Shown here one piece after another: positions 35,623 to 46,948 of a DNA stretch of 64,000 nucleotides. Source of the stretch: Solirhodobacter olei. Lineage in GTDB: Bacteria; Pseudomonadota; Alphaproteobacteria; Rhodobacterales; Rhodobacteraceae. The translations under genes were made by a program, and so were the position numbers. The stretch spans positions 1 to 64,000 of the forward strand of contig NZ_RRYH01000021.1 of assembly GCF_004010155.1 (NCBI RefSeq). Reading direction: 5' to 3'. The notes beneath the pieces are model-generated. The model made no database searches. It had not been told where the DNA came from and saw only the letters and a program-made list of their open reading frames with translations. The stretch's first letter is position 1. Every line of letters starts with the position of its first letter.

Positions 35623-35760
35623 TCCGGCCTAGCGCCGCAAAGACGGGTCCGGCAGGCCCGTCTTCGCCGTTTTCGCTAATAATCGCACGATCGGGCTGGC
35701 AACGCCCCCGCGGCGCGGTGTTCAATGGAACCACGGGGATCCGCCCCGGCAGGACATTGC

Positions 35761-36876
35761 ATGGCACCACCCCTCACGCCGCTTTCCGCCAAGGGCATCT
35801 CGGTCGCCCTCGACGAAGACTGCGGCCTTCTCGCCGCCTTCACGGTGGAACGCCCCGGCGCGCCCATCCGTCCGCTCGCCCGGGTGCCCTGGGCCGATGA
35901 CCTGCCGGACTGCGAGGCAATCCGCACCGCGCCGCATCTCGCCCGCATGTCGGGTGATTTCTTCTGTGCCCCCTTCGGCCCCTCGGACTTCATCGGCGGC
36001 CCGCCGCATGGCGCCCCTGCCAACGGCCGCTGGCGCCTCCTGACCCGCGAAACCCTGCCCGACGGCGCGCGGGCGGTGTGGGAGCTGGGGAACACCGTCC
36101 TCGGCGCGCGGCTCCTTAAGGAATGGCGGCTGATCGACCATCACCCCGTGCTCTACCAGGCCCATGTCTTCGAGGGCGGCACGGGCGAAATCAGCCTCGC
36201 CCATCACGCGCTGATCGACGTGGCACGGGGTGCCCGGCTCAGCCTCTCGCCCCGCGCCTTCGGTGAGACGCCTGAGATGGACCTCGACGCCTCGGACGAT
36301 TTCCGATCGGCGATCCTGCGCTACCCCGCGCATTTCGCCGATCTCGCCCACGTGCCGCTCATGGCAGGGGGGACGGCCGACCTCACCCGCCTTCCCGTCG
36401 CGCCCCGGCACGAAGATTTCGCGATGCTGGTCGATCAGGTTCCCGCGCCGCCGCCCGGCACGCTCGCCTGGGCAGCCGTCGCACGCCTCGCCACGCAAGA
36501 CGCGGTTGTGCTGGTCAAGCCCGCAGCCCTTCTGCCCGAGACGATGCTCTGGTTCTCGCAGGGCGGGCGGCAGGCCCCGCCCTGGTCCGGGCGCCACAGC
36601 GGCGTGCTGGGGGTTGAGGATGCCTGCGCCTACTCGATCCACGGCCATGCCGCGGCCATCGCCGAGAATCCGCTCAGCCGGGCCGGGGTGCCGACCTCGA
36701 TCCGCCTCTGCGGTCGGCTGCGCATCCCCTATGCGATCTGCGCGCTCGATCTGGGCGAAGGCGAGGGCAGCGACAGCCTTGCGGTCGAGGTCGGCCCCGA
36801 CCACCTCTTGCTCACCGACGCGGCGGGCCGGCGGATCGAGACGCCCTTCCACGCGGGCTGGTTCGCCCAGGGCTGA
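35761..36876 (+). CDS. Conserved-looking protein of unknown function (371 aa)
   Basis: A soluble protein without signal peptide or membrane helices. It has segments such as FCAPFGPSDFIGGPPHGAPAN, ARLLKEWRLIDHHPVLYQ and SGVLGVEDACAYSIHGHA, whose His/Asp/Glu spacing is reminiscent of galactose-mutarotase-like beta sandwiches. That is only an impression. I start at ATG 35761 because AGGACATTGC precedes it. The Asp-box protein follows 79 bp later on the same strand, so the two may act on related carbohydrates. Confidence 0.6.
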   Translation: MAPPLTPLSAKGISVALDEDCGLLAAFTVERPGAPIRPLARVPWADDLPDCEAIRTAPHLARMSGDFFCAPFGPSDFIGGPPHGAPANGRWRLLTRETLPDGARAVWELGNTVLGARLLKEWRLIDHHPVLYQAHVFEGGTGEISLAHHALIDVARGARLSLSPRAFGETPEMDLDASDDFRSAILRYPAHFADLAHVPLMAGGTADLTRLPVAPRHEDFAMLVDQVPAPPPGTLAWAAVARLATQDAVVLVKPAALLPETMLWFSQGGRQAPPWSGRHSGVLGVEDACAYSIHGHAAAIAENPLSRAGVPTSIRLCGRLRIPYAICALDLGEGEGSDSLAVEVGPDHLLLTDAAGRRIETPFHAGWFAQG

Positions 36877-36955
36877 GCCGCACGCTCCAGAAGTTCCCCC
36901 TCCGGCGGTTCGCCGCGCCGTGGTATGCTCCCACCGAGATCTGGAGGGAGGCACC

Positions 36956-38092
36956 ATGTCGTCATCGCTCACGCTACTCATCGGCACCACCAAGGGCGCC
37001 TTCCTGATGGACGGCTCGGCCGGACGGGAGGCGTGGGCGGTCCGCGGCCCGTTCTGCGGCGGCTGGCCGATCAACCATGCCATCGGCGACCCGGAGAGCG
37101 GCGCGATCTGGGCCGCGGGCGGGGGCGACTGGCACGGCGCGGGTGTCTGGCGCTCCACCGACGGCGGGCAAAGCTGGGAGCTTTCGAAGCTCGCCAATGG
37201 CCAAGCCGACCGCTGGATGGCCGAGAACCCCGAGATCGCGGCCCAGATCGGCATGCAGCCCTCGCCACCTGCGCCTTTCACCGGCAACCTCGATGCGCTC
37301 TGGTCGCTCGGCCGGGCGGGCGGAACGCTCTACGCCGGGGCCAAGCCTGCCGCGCTCTACGCCAGCGGTGACGGCGGCGAAAGCTGGGCCAAGGTCGAGG
37401 GGCTGACCGACCATCCCTCGGCCGGAGAATGGGAGCCGGGTGGGGCGGGGCTGACGCTGCATACGATCGTCACGGATCCGGCCCGGCCGGAACGGCTCTG
37501 GCTCGGCATCTCGGCCGCAGGGGTCTTCGCCAGCGAGGACGGCGGGCTGCAATGGGACCGTCGCAACCGCCGCGCCAACGCCGCACCGGAAAGCGGTGAC
37601 GTGGGCCATTGCGTCCACAACATGGTGCGCGCGCCCGCGGCGGCGGGGGAGGACCTGCTCTACCAGCAGAACCACCACGGAGTTTTCCGAAGCCCCGATG
37701 GCGGGCGCAGCTGGCAAGAGATCAGCACCGGACTGCCCTCGACCTTCGGCTTCCCGATCGCGGTCCATCCGCGCGACCCGAAGGCGATCTGGGTGCTGCC
37801 GCTGAACGGCGACACCCTGGGCCGCTACCCGCCCGGCTCGGCCGCCGCGGTCTGGCACTCCCGCGACGGCGGCGAAAGCTGGGTCGCCCAGCGCGAGGGG
37901 CTGCCGCAGAAGTCCTGCTTCTTCACCGTGCTGCGTCAGGCGATGGCGACGGACCGAGGCACGCCGGCGGGGGTCTATTTCGGCACCAACAGCGGCTCTG
38001 TCTTCGCCAGCAGAAACGAGGGCGAAAACTGGGAAGAGATCGCCCGCCATCTGCCCACCGTGCTCTGCGTCGAGGTGCTGGAACGCGGCTGA
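36956..38092 (+). CDS. Asp-box (BNR-like) beta-propeller protein
   Basis: A 378-aa protein with at least six Asp-box motifs: RSTDGGQSW (about residue 66), ASGDGGESW (136), ASEDGGLQW (192), RSPDGGRSW (250), HSRDGGESW (314) and a degenerate ASRNEGENW near 360. These mark a sialidase/sortilin/YCF48-type propeller. No signal peptide is visible, so it is probably cytosolic, and the sialidase catalytic Arg triad is not evident. Substrate unknown. The start follows GGAGGGAGGCACC; the frame open further upstream runs antisense-phase through the neighbour. Confidence 0.8.
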   Translation: MSSSLTLLIGTTKGAFLMDGSAGREAWAVRGPFCGGWPINHAIGDPESGAIWAAGGGDWHGAGVWRSTDGGQSWELSKLANGQADRWMAENPEIAAQIGMQPSPPAPFTGNLDALWSLGRAGGTLYAGAKPAALYASGDGGESWAKVEGLTDHPSAGEWEPGGAGLTLHTIVTDPARPERLWLGISAAGVFASEDGGLQWDRRNRRANAAPESGDVGHCVHNMVRAPAAAGEDLLYQQNHHGVFRSPDGGRSWQEISTGLPSTFGFPIAVHPRDPKAIWVLPLNGDTLGRYPPGSAAAVWHSRDGGESWVAQREGLPQKSCFFTVLRQAMATDRGTPAGVYFGTNSGSVFASRNEGENWEEIARHLPTVLCVEVLERG

Positions 38093-38166
38093 CGCCGCCA
38101 TCAACGCGATGCGCCGGGCCCCAGCGCCCTCCCGCTGGCGGCGCGGCGGCGCGACGAACGCGGGCC

Positions 38167-38484
38167 CTAGAACACCGCCGAGACCTCGTACATCACCGGC
38201 TCGAAGCGCGAGCAGAGCGAGGCGATGTGGCGGTTCCTCTCCCGCATCTCCGGGCTGCGCAGCATGGCCTGGAAATCCTCCCGCCGGCGCCATTTGGAGT
38301 AATTGGCGATGCGGGTCTGGGCGTCGTTCACATGCAGCGCGGCCTCGATGAACCCCGGCCATTTCGAGATGCAGTTCTCATAGGCGTCCTTCAGCGCGTC
38401 CATCAAGTCGTCGCAGGTTCCCGGTGTCATCTCGAAGGTGGTCAGCACGGTCTGGCCGCTGAAATCGTCGCTGATGGTCGCCAT
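38167..38484 (-). CDS. Antibiotic-biosynthesis-monooxygenase (ABM) fold protein
   Basis: A 105-aa ferredoxin-like dimeric alpha/beta barrel protein: TVLTTFEMTPGTCDDLMDAL, WPGFIEAALHVNDAQTRIAN, then YSKWRRREDFQAMLRSPEM. Members range from monooxygenases to stress proteins, and no catalytic residue pins down a function. A GGAGGAG site precedes the start. Confidence 0.78.
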   Translation of the reverse strand: MATISDDFSGQTVLTTFEMTPGTCDDLMDALKDAYENCISKWPGFIEAALHVNDAQTRIANYSKWRRREDFQAMLRSPEMRERNRHIASLCSRFEPVMYEVSAVF

Positions 38485-38580
38485 CTGCTCCTCCTTTGCG
38501 CTGCCCCCCGACTATCGCGCCAGGCCCGGGGCCTGTAAACGCGCTTTTCAGGCCGCCCTGCCCGGCGTAGGGTGCCGCCC

Positions 38581-38778
38581 ATGCAGCTTCTCGACCCCAA
38601 CGATCCATTCTTCCGGCCGGTCTGGCGCCGCTGGGCAACAACGCTCGTCCCCGCGCTCTGGGCCTGTGTCGAGGCGGCCCATGGCAGCGGCACCTGGGCC
38701 GTGGCCTTCCTGCTGATCGCGGCCTTCGCGTGGTGGAAGCTGATCTTTCAGGGCCCGGACGAGGGCAAGGACGGCTAG
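38581..38778 (+). CDS. Small membrane protein of unknown function (65 aa)
   Basis: It starts MQLLDPNDPFFRPVWRRW and has two hydrophobic segments (about residues 19-34 and 39-56) with a charged C-terminus DEGKDG. Its composition suggests a real inner-membrane protein. No ribosome binding site is obvious. Confidence 0.55.
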   Translation: MQLLDPNDPFFRPVWRRWATTLVPALWACVEAAHGSGTWAVAFLLIAAFAWWKLIFQGPDEGKDG

Positions 38779-38801
38779 AGGCCCCCTCGCCCCGCCCGGC
38801 C

Positions 38802-39119
38802 CTATCGGTAGAACCTGCGCCGCGCCTCTTCCTCGACGGCAAGCCGCTGCTGAAGTTCCGCGAGCTTCGCCATCTCCCGCTTGCGCTCCGCCTCGCCCGT
38901 GGTCTGCCGGAGCACCTCGGCCTGGACGTCGATCGCCTTTCGCAACTCGATCTCGCGCGGAAGCGCACCGGCTTCGGCCATGATCCGGAAGCCCACCGCC
39001 TCGGCACTGCCCGCCGCCTCGCCCATGTCGAGCGGCTTGCCCGCACCCTTCAGCGCGTCGAACTGCCCCTCTGCCTGGGCCTTTCTGATCTGCCGTTCCG
39101 CGAGTTCGGAGAATTTCAT
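38802..39119 (-). CDS. DUF1992 / DnaJ-related domain protein
   Basis: A 105-aa protein with the pattern AERQIRKAQAEGQFDALKGA, GKPLDMGEAA, FRIMAEAGALPREIELRKAI of DUF1992 (DnaJ-homologue, conserved-domain) proteins. A C-terminal amphipathic helix rich in Arg/Glu follows. GGGGAAGACAC precedes ATG 39119. It lies 25 bp downstream of the ParA-like gene on the same strand. Function not established. Confidence 0.78.
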   Translation of the reverse strand: MKFSELAERQIRKAQAEGQFDALKGAGKPLDMGEAAGSAEAVGFRIMAEAGALPREIELRKAIDVQAEVLRQTTGEAERKREMAKLAELQQRLAVEEEARRRFYR

Positions 39120-39144
39120 GTGTCTTCCCCTTCCGCCGCCCGCC

Positions 39145-39777
39145 TCAGACGTCGAGCAGCCCCAGCACTTCCGCGGCCAGCGCCTCCACCTCGTCGCTCG
39201 CCCCGCCCCGACGGCCCTCCAGCACTCCGAGGCCCCGGCCCAGCGTCTCGGCATAAGCGACACGATTGGCGAGCCGCGTCTCCGCCACCTCGGCGTTGAG
39301 ATCCAAGGCAGCCGCCGCCACCTCGGACGCGAGCCTCGTGTTGGCCTTGGCGCGGTTCAGCACCACTGTCACCCGGCGGCTTTCGCGGGCAGCAAGATCC
39401 AGCACCCCCTCCGTCGCCCAGAGGTCGACATGGCTCGCCGCCACCGGCACCAGGATCAGGTCCGCCTCCCGAAGCGCCGGACGCAGGTCGGCGTCGACCT
39501 TGGGCGGCGTGTCGACGATCACCACCTCCACCAGCTTCCTCAGCTTTTCGCATTCGTAGGAGACGCCCCAGGCCGAGGCGGTGGCGAAGTCGAGCCCGTC
39601 ATCCTCCACCCTCTCGCGGCGCGCCATGAACCAGCGGCCGAGGCTGCCCTGCGGGTCGGTATCGAGCAGTGCCACGGACAGGCCCCGCTTGCGGAAGGCG
39701 ACGGCGAGATTGGCCGCGAGCGTCGTCTTGCCCGAGCCGCCCTTCTGCTGGGCGAGGGTAATCACCTTGCCGGCCAT
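39145..39777 (-). CDS. ParA/MinD-like partitioning ATPase (orphan)
   Basis: A 210-aa ATPase with the deviant Walker A LAQQKGGSGKTTLAANLA, switch I LLDTDPQGSLGRW, and Walker B VVIVDTPP. There is no ParB or replication gene nearby, so it is an orphan member, as used for positioning proteins or storage granules in alphaproteobacteria. Cargo unknown. It heads a two-gene unit with the DUF1992 protein. Confidence 0.88.
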   Translation of the reverse strand: MAGKVITLAQQKGGSGKTTLAANLAVAFRKRGLSVALLDTDPQGSLGRWFMARRERVEDDGLDFATASAWGVSYECEKLRKLVEVVIVDTPPKVDADLRPALREADLILVPVAASHVDLWATEGVLDLAARESRRVTVVLNRAKANTRLASEVAAAALDLNAEVAETRLANRVAYAETLGRGLGVLEGRRGGASDEVEALAAEVLGLLDV

Positions 39778-39900
39778 CGCGCTGTCCTTCCCGTTCGCAC
39801 GGTGCTGCAGCGCAGCATAGAGCGATTCGCCCCCCTGCGCATCGGAAAAGGCGAGGGTGCGGCAAGGGGGCCGCCGCCGCCCCGCCCAGCCGGTTCCGGC

Positions 39901-40980
39901 TCAGCCGAAGTCGCTGTAGCCGAACAGCCGCGGCAGCGGGTCGCGCAACGTATGGGCCAGCATCCGCAGGTCCATATGCCCCGGCGGGCGGAGCCGCAGC
40001 GCCCGCCGCGCGATCCCGTGCAGCGTGCCGACCGAGCGCCCGGCCAGCGGATTCCGAGGGCCCTTCCCCGGCCACAGCGTCTCGGCGAAGAAATTCATCC
40101 CCGCGATCTGGGCGAAATCCATCGAATGCCAGAAACGCGGATTGCATTCCGTCATCCACACCTCGCCGCCCGCATCGATCCGCGCGCCGAAGTTCAGCAC
40201 ACCGGAGACCCCGAGCCGCGCCACGATGATTTCGACATAGCCGATCAGCGCCGCGTTCTCGATGTAATGGACCCGTCCGCCCGCCTTTCGGTATATGCAG
40301 TAGCGTTCCACCAGCCCGTCGCGGGCGATCACGCTGATGTCGATGTCCTCGCCCGGGATGAAGGCCTGGAAGAGGATCGGCGCATAGTCGATCTCCGCCA
40401 GATCCGCGTGGCTGCCGATACGGAGAATCCCGAGCCCGCCATAGAGGTTCAGCGGCTTCGCCATCCCCGGCATGGAATTGGGATTGCGGGCCAGAAAGGC
40501 CTCCAGCTCGCCCCGCGCGGCAAAGCGGCGGGTCTTCGGCGCCGGCACCCCCAGCGCGGTGCAAAGGCAGTAGAACCGCCACTTGTCATCCAGCCGGTCG
40601 AAGTCCTCCGGCCCCGGCGTCGGAAAGCAGGCGCGCAGGATCCTGCGCCGCTCGATCGCAAGATAGCGCGTGGTCAGCCCGTCCGCCGGAACGATGAGGT
40701 CGATGCCGTGCTCCACGCAGATCGCCTCGATCTGCTCGAGCGAGGCCGCGGTCTGGAACGCCCCCTCGGGCAGCGCGTGATAGCGCCGGCCGTACCGCGA
40801 CCAGGTCAGAAGACGGGCGCTACCGGTGCCGGCGACGATCACCCGCGGAACCACGGCTGCGACCGCCCGAAGCGCGCGGTACTGCACCGAGAAGCCGGAG
40901 GCGAGCAACAGTGCGGCGCGGGGCGGCGCCTTGGGGGGTGTGAAAAGCAAGGAAGGCTGCCAGTCGAGTTCCGCGCTCAT
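39901..40980 (-). CDS. ATP-grasp domain protein
   Basis: A protein of about 359 aa. The N-terminal preATP-grasp region includes LLLASGFSVQYRALRAV. The ATP-grasp core includes FDRLDDKWRFYCLCTALGVP, FQAFIPGEDIDISVIARDG and VWMTECNPRFWHSMDFAQIA (the Mg-binding E.N.R). It should ligate a carboxylate to an amine or thiol; the substrate is unknown. The frame is open to 41211, but that extension would run antisense through a tRNA gene. I use ATG 40980, which follows GAGGCAC; ATG 40995 is an alternative. Confidence 0.75.
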   Translation of the reverse strand: MSAELDWQPSLLFTPPKAPPRAALLLASGFSVQYRALRAVAAVVPRVIVAGTGSARLLTWSRYGRRYHALPEGAFQTAASLEQIEAICVEHGIDLIVPADGLTTRYLAIERRRILRACFPTPGPEDFDRLDDKWRFYCLCTALGVPAPKTRRFAARGELEAFLARNPNSMPGMAKPLNLYGGLGILRIGSHADLAEIDYAPILFQAFIPGEDIDISVIARDGLVERYCIYRKAGGRVHYIENAALIGYVEIIVARLGVSGVLNFGARIDAGGEVWMTECNPRFWHSMDFAQIAGMNFFAETLWPGKGPRNPLAGRSVGTLHGIARRALRLRPPGHMDLRMLAHTLRDPLPRLFGYSDFG

Positions 40981-41150
40981 GTGCCTCGGGTCCATGTCCG
41001 AGCCAACGTAGCATCCGGCCACGGCGCCACGCATGACCGCGCTCAACGATGCCGCATTTCGTTCGGCGCAGCGACGGCAGAGACGCGGGAGGATGGCCAA
41101 AGGAAAGGGCGCCCGAAGGCGCCCCGATCCGTCCGTCTGGCGGAAAATCC

Positions 41151-41226
41151 TGGTGGAGCTGAGGGGAATCGAACCCCTGACCTCATCATTGCGAACGATG
41201 CGCTCTCCCAACTGAGCTACAGCCCC
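41151..41226 (-). tRNA. tRNA-Ala(CGC)
   Basis: Read on the minus strand: acceptor GGGGCTG/CAGCTCC, anticodon stem CATCG/TGATG around loop TTCGCAA (anticodon CGC), T-arm CAGGGGTTCGATTCCCCTC and an encoded CCA. It decodes GCG, a frequent alanine codon in this genome. Confidence 0.95.
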
Positions 41227-41287
41227 ACAGGTGCCGCTGTTTGGCCCAAGGGCTGCGGCTTGTCAAGCGAGGGAAAGCGAATTTTGC

Positions 41288-41734
41288 TTACGCCGGAAGG
41301 GCGACGTGTTCACGCACGAAACGCTCGATCTCGGCGGCCGGACGGGCGCCGGAAAGCCGTGCCACCTCGCGGCCGCGATGGAACAGAATCAGCAGCGGAA
41401 TGCCCCGGATCCCGAAGCTTTGCGAGGCCTGCGGATGCCGCTCGGTATCGATCTTGGCGAAGCGCGCGCGGCCGGCCAGTGCCTTGCCTGCGCGGGCGAA
41501 TTCCGGCGCCATCATCCGGCAGGGTCCGCACCAGGGCGCCCAGAAATCCACGATGAGCGGCAGGTCGTCGCCCTTCACCGCCTTGGACAGCGTGGTCATG
41601 TCGAACGTGCCCACCGCGCCATCGGCAAGCTTCGCGCCACAGACCCCGCATTTCGGCCCGGCGGAGAGCTTCCCCACCGGCACCCGGTTGGCCTGCCCGC
41701 ATTCAGGGCAGGTCAGTCGCACTGCCTCGGCCAT
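41288..41734 (-). CDS. trxC: Thioredoxin 2-like protein with N-terminal zinc finger
   Basis: A 148-aa thioredoxin. An N-terminal zinc ribbon (CPECGQ...CGVCGA) precedes the thioredoxin fold, whose active site is FWAPWCGPCRMMAPE and whose cis-Pro loop is IRGIPLLILF. This layout is that of TrxC, which reduces cytosolic disulfides, often under oxidative stress. GGAGGCGAAG precedes ATG 41734. Confidence 0.93.
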   Translation of the reverse strand: MAEAVRLTCPECGQANRVPVGKLSAGPKCGVCGAKLADGAVGTFDMTTLSKAVKGDDLPLIVDFWAPWCGPCRMMAPEFARAGKALAGRARFAKIDTERHPQASQSFGIRGIPLLILFHRGREVARLSGARPAAEIERFVREHVALPA

Positions 41735-41788
41735 CTTCGCCTCCAAACATTCATCCCGCGGAATATATCGGCAGGGCGGAGACCTCGT

Positions 41789-43213
41789 TCAAGTCCCCTG
41801 CTCTGCCGCGCGGTCTGCCTCTCCGCCCCGCGCCACCATTGCCGCGGCAAGCGCGATCAGCGCGAAGACGGCGGCAAGGCCCCACTGCCAGAGAATCGGC
41901 CCCGCCGCCCCCCCGGGGACCAGTGCGGCAACCAGCCCGCTCGCCCCCGCCACCGCCCCGCCGATCCCTGCGCCAACAGCACGACCGGACTCGGCTACTG
42001 CCGGAAGGATCGCGCCTGCGCGGTCGCGTTCATCCCGCGGCACGGCCTCCATCGCGGCATGGTTCATCGCGCCATAGGCCAGCCCGAACCCCGCACCCCG
42101 AAGGCCCAGCCCGATGGCGAAGAGCCAGAGCGTCTCCCCGGCAAGGCCCGCGGCAGAGATCAGCAGCCCGATCACCAGCACCGCCGGCCCGGCCCGGCGC
42201 AGCGCGGCCTGCTGACCGGGCGCGGTCATGGCCCCCACCGGGATGGCTATCGCGCTCCAGACCAGCGGCCCTACGACAACGAGATAGCCCACCGCCGTAG
42301 GCCCCAGCACGAAACGGCTGCCCAGCGCGAGGGCCTGGAACGAATAGACCAGCGACGAGGCGCAGGGCATCAGGAACAGGCTCCAGAGCACCCGCCCGAA
42401 CGGGTGGCGGAACGAAAAGGCCCCCTCGGGAAACAACCGCGCCGGGGCCAGTGCGTCGATGCGAAGCGCCAGCCGGAACAGGGCGATGCCGGCGAGGATC
42501 GGCAGCGGCGCCAGCTCTGGCCAGGGAAGCGCCGCGGGAAGTGCCAGTGCTCCGGCAGCCCCGAGGCAGAGGAGCAGGACCAGCGGCCGCGCCGCCGTCT
42601 CCCGCCCCCGCCTTTCCGTCGGCGCCACGCGCAGCGTCAGCGCGAGGAAGGCCAGCGCCAGCGGCAGCGCCGCGGCCATGGCGGCGCGCCAGGAGAGATG
42701 CGCCACCGCCTGCCCGCCGACAAGCGGTCCAAGCAGCGCCGCCAGCGCCCAGACCACCGCCTCCACCGCGAAGACCCGGGGAACAAGCACAGAGGCGAAA
42801 ACCTCGGGAATGATGGCGTAGCACATGGCGATGACCAGCCCGTCCGCCAGCCCCTGCAGGCCCCGCCCCGCCAGAACCCAGCCCCAGGCCGGGGCGAGCG
42901 CCGCCATGGCGAGGCCCGCGAGGAACAGACAGGCCGCCCCCGCCATCGCCACCCGCGCCCCCGCATGCCGCTTCAGCGACCCGCCAAGCACCCCGCCGGC
43001 GATGGAGCAGACGTAGTAGAGCCCGTAGACCCAGGCGATCCGCTCGATCCCGCCGACCTCCTTCAGCCCGATCGGCAGCGCCGCGGCGATGGCAAATTCG
43101 TTGAAGGCATGCAGGCCCACGCCCGCCGTCACGAGGCCGAGGCGGACCGCCGCACCACCGCTCAGAAGCGCGCCCCAGCCCTCCGCCGCCCGGGGGCCCG
43201 ATCTCTCCGCCAT
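41789..43213 (-). CDS. Major facilitator superfamily transporter
   Basis: A protein of about 474 aa with some 12-14 membrane helices and the MFS cytoplasmic-loop pattern GGSLKRHAGARVAMAG. The wording is closest to drug/proton antiporters (the EmrB/QacA branch), but the substrate cannot be read. I start at ATG 43213 because GAGGGAGACAGGC precedes it. Confidence 0.83.
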   Translation of the reverse strand: MAERSGPRAAEGWGALLSGGAAVRLGLVTAGVGLHAFNEFAIAAALPIGLKEVGGIERIAWVYGLYYVCSIAGGVLGGSLKRHAGARVAMAGAACLFLAGLAMAALAPAWGWVLAGRGLQGLADGLVIAMCYAIIPEVFASVLVPRVFAVEAVVWALAALLGPLVGGQAVAHLSWRAAMAAALPLALAFLALTLRVAPTERRGRETAARPLVLLLCLGAAGALALPAALPWPELAPLPILAGIALFRLALRIDALAPARLFPEGAFSFRHPFGRVLWSLFLMPCASSLVYSFQALALGSRFVLGPTAVGYLVVVGPLVWSAIAIPVGAMTAPGQQAALRRAGPAVLVIGLLISAAGLAGETLWLFAIGLGLRGAGFGLAYGAMNHAAMEAVPRDERDRAGAILPAVAESGRAVGAGIGGAVAGASGLVAALVPGGAAGPILWQWGLAAVFALIALAAAMVARGGEADRAAEQGT

Positions 43214-43300
43214 GCCTGTCTCCCTCATCAGACCGGCGGGCAGGCTAATTTCTCAAGCCTGCTTCAGGTCAAGCGCAAATCTTTCGCATTTCCTTGGCGA

Positions 43301-43358
43301 AAATACTCCCGCCGAAGGCGCCCCGTGAGTGCCACGGGACGCTCCGCTGGGAGTATTT
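43301..43358. terminator. Rhodobacteraceae-type inverted repeat after gcvP
   Basis: AAATACTCCC (43301-43310) and GGGAGTATTT (43349-43358) are perfect 10-bp arms. The flanks TTGGC/GCCAG extend the pairing, and an inner hairpin CCCGTG/CACGGG lies between. It follows the gcvP stop by 23 bp and probably ends the gcv transcript. Confidence 0.65.
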
Positions 43359-43381
43359 GGGCCAGCGAAAACCCGGAAGCC

Positions 43382-46222
<2,841 letters not shown>

Positions 46223-46223
46223 C

Positions 46224-46580
46224 TCAACCTCGGGTATTGCTCAGGACGTTGACAAGATTTCCCTCCGGATCCCGGAGGTAGAAGCGGCGCAGGCCCCAGG
46301 GCTCGTCCGCCGGTCCGTAGACCACCGTGGCCCCGGCTGCCCGGGCCGCGCTTTCCGCGCCGGTGAGATCGTCGACCTCGATCGAGATCGCCGGCAGATC
46401 TGTGTCCGATCCGCCCTGCGAGGCGGTGTGCAGCTCGATCTTCTGGCCCCCGTCCGCGGTCAGGAACCCGATCCAGCCCATGTCGTGGGCCAGATCGAGT
46501 CCGAAGACATCGGCGTAGAATCGGGCAAGGGCGAGCGGATCGCGCGCGGGTAGGTTCGGCACGATCCGCAGGACGCTCAC
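46224..46580 (-). CDS. VOC-fold (glyoxalase/bleomycin resistance) protein inside the gcv operon
   Basis: A 118-aa protein with two beta-alpha-beta-beta-beta units: [59 protein letters not shown] and [17 protein letters not shown]. It looks like a glyoxalase-superfamily enzyme, with the C-terminal RDPEGN as usual. The start overlaps the gcvH stop as ATGA, and gcvP follows at once, so it is fully embedded in the operon. Substrate unknown; detoxifying an aldehyde arising from glycine/one-carbon metabolism is one guess. Confidence 0.85.
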   Translation of the reverse strand: MSVLRIVPNLPARDPLALARFYADVFGLDLAHDMGWIGFLTADGGQKIELHTASQGGSDTDLPAISIEVDDLTGAESAARAAGATVVYGPADEPWGLRRFYLRDPEGNLVNVLSNTRG

Positions 46581-46936
46581 GCGATGGACTCGTTGTATTC
46601 GTCCTCGTCCATGAAGTCGTCGAGTGCGGACATGTCCTCGACCTTCATCTTGAAGAACCAGGCGTCGCCCAGCGGGTCCTCGTTCACCAAGCCCGGGTTG
46701 TCGCCGAGCTTGTCGTTGACCGCGACGATTTCGCCCTCCAGCGGGGCTGAGATGTCGGAGGCGGCCTTGACGCTCTCGATCACCACGACCTCGTCGCCCT
46801 GGGCAACCTGGGTCTCGACCTCGGGCAGCTCGACGAAGACGACGTCGCCCAGCTGCTGGGCGGCATATTCGGTGATGCCGACGACGACGAGGTCACCCTC
46901 GACGCGCAACCACTCGTGATCTTCGGTGTATTTCAT
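46577..46936 (-). CDS. gcvH: Glycine cleavage system H protein
   Basis: A 119-aa lipoyl carrier. The lipoylated lysine is Lys57 in VVVIESVKAASDISAP, and the C-terminal WFFKMKVED motif is present. It shuttles the aminomethyl group between GcvP, GcvT and the L protein (lpd, not in this window). It starts 12 bp after gcvT and overlaps the VOC gene. Confidence 0.97.
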   Translation of the reverse strand: MKYTEDHEWLRVEGDLVVVGITEYAAQQLGDVVFVELPEVETQVAQGDEVVVIESVKAASDISAPLEGEIVAVNDKLGDNPGLVNEDPLGDAWFFKMKVEDMSALDDFMDEDEYNESIA

Positions 46937-46948
46937 GCGGAACCCTCT

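Noticed and set aside
40981-41211. N-terminal extension of the ATP-grasp gene
   Set aside because: It would be translated antisense through tRNA-Ala(CGC) and has no resemblance to an ATP-grasp N-terminus.
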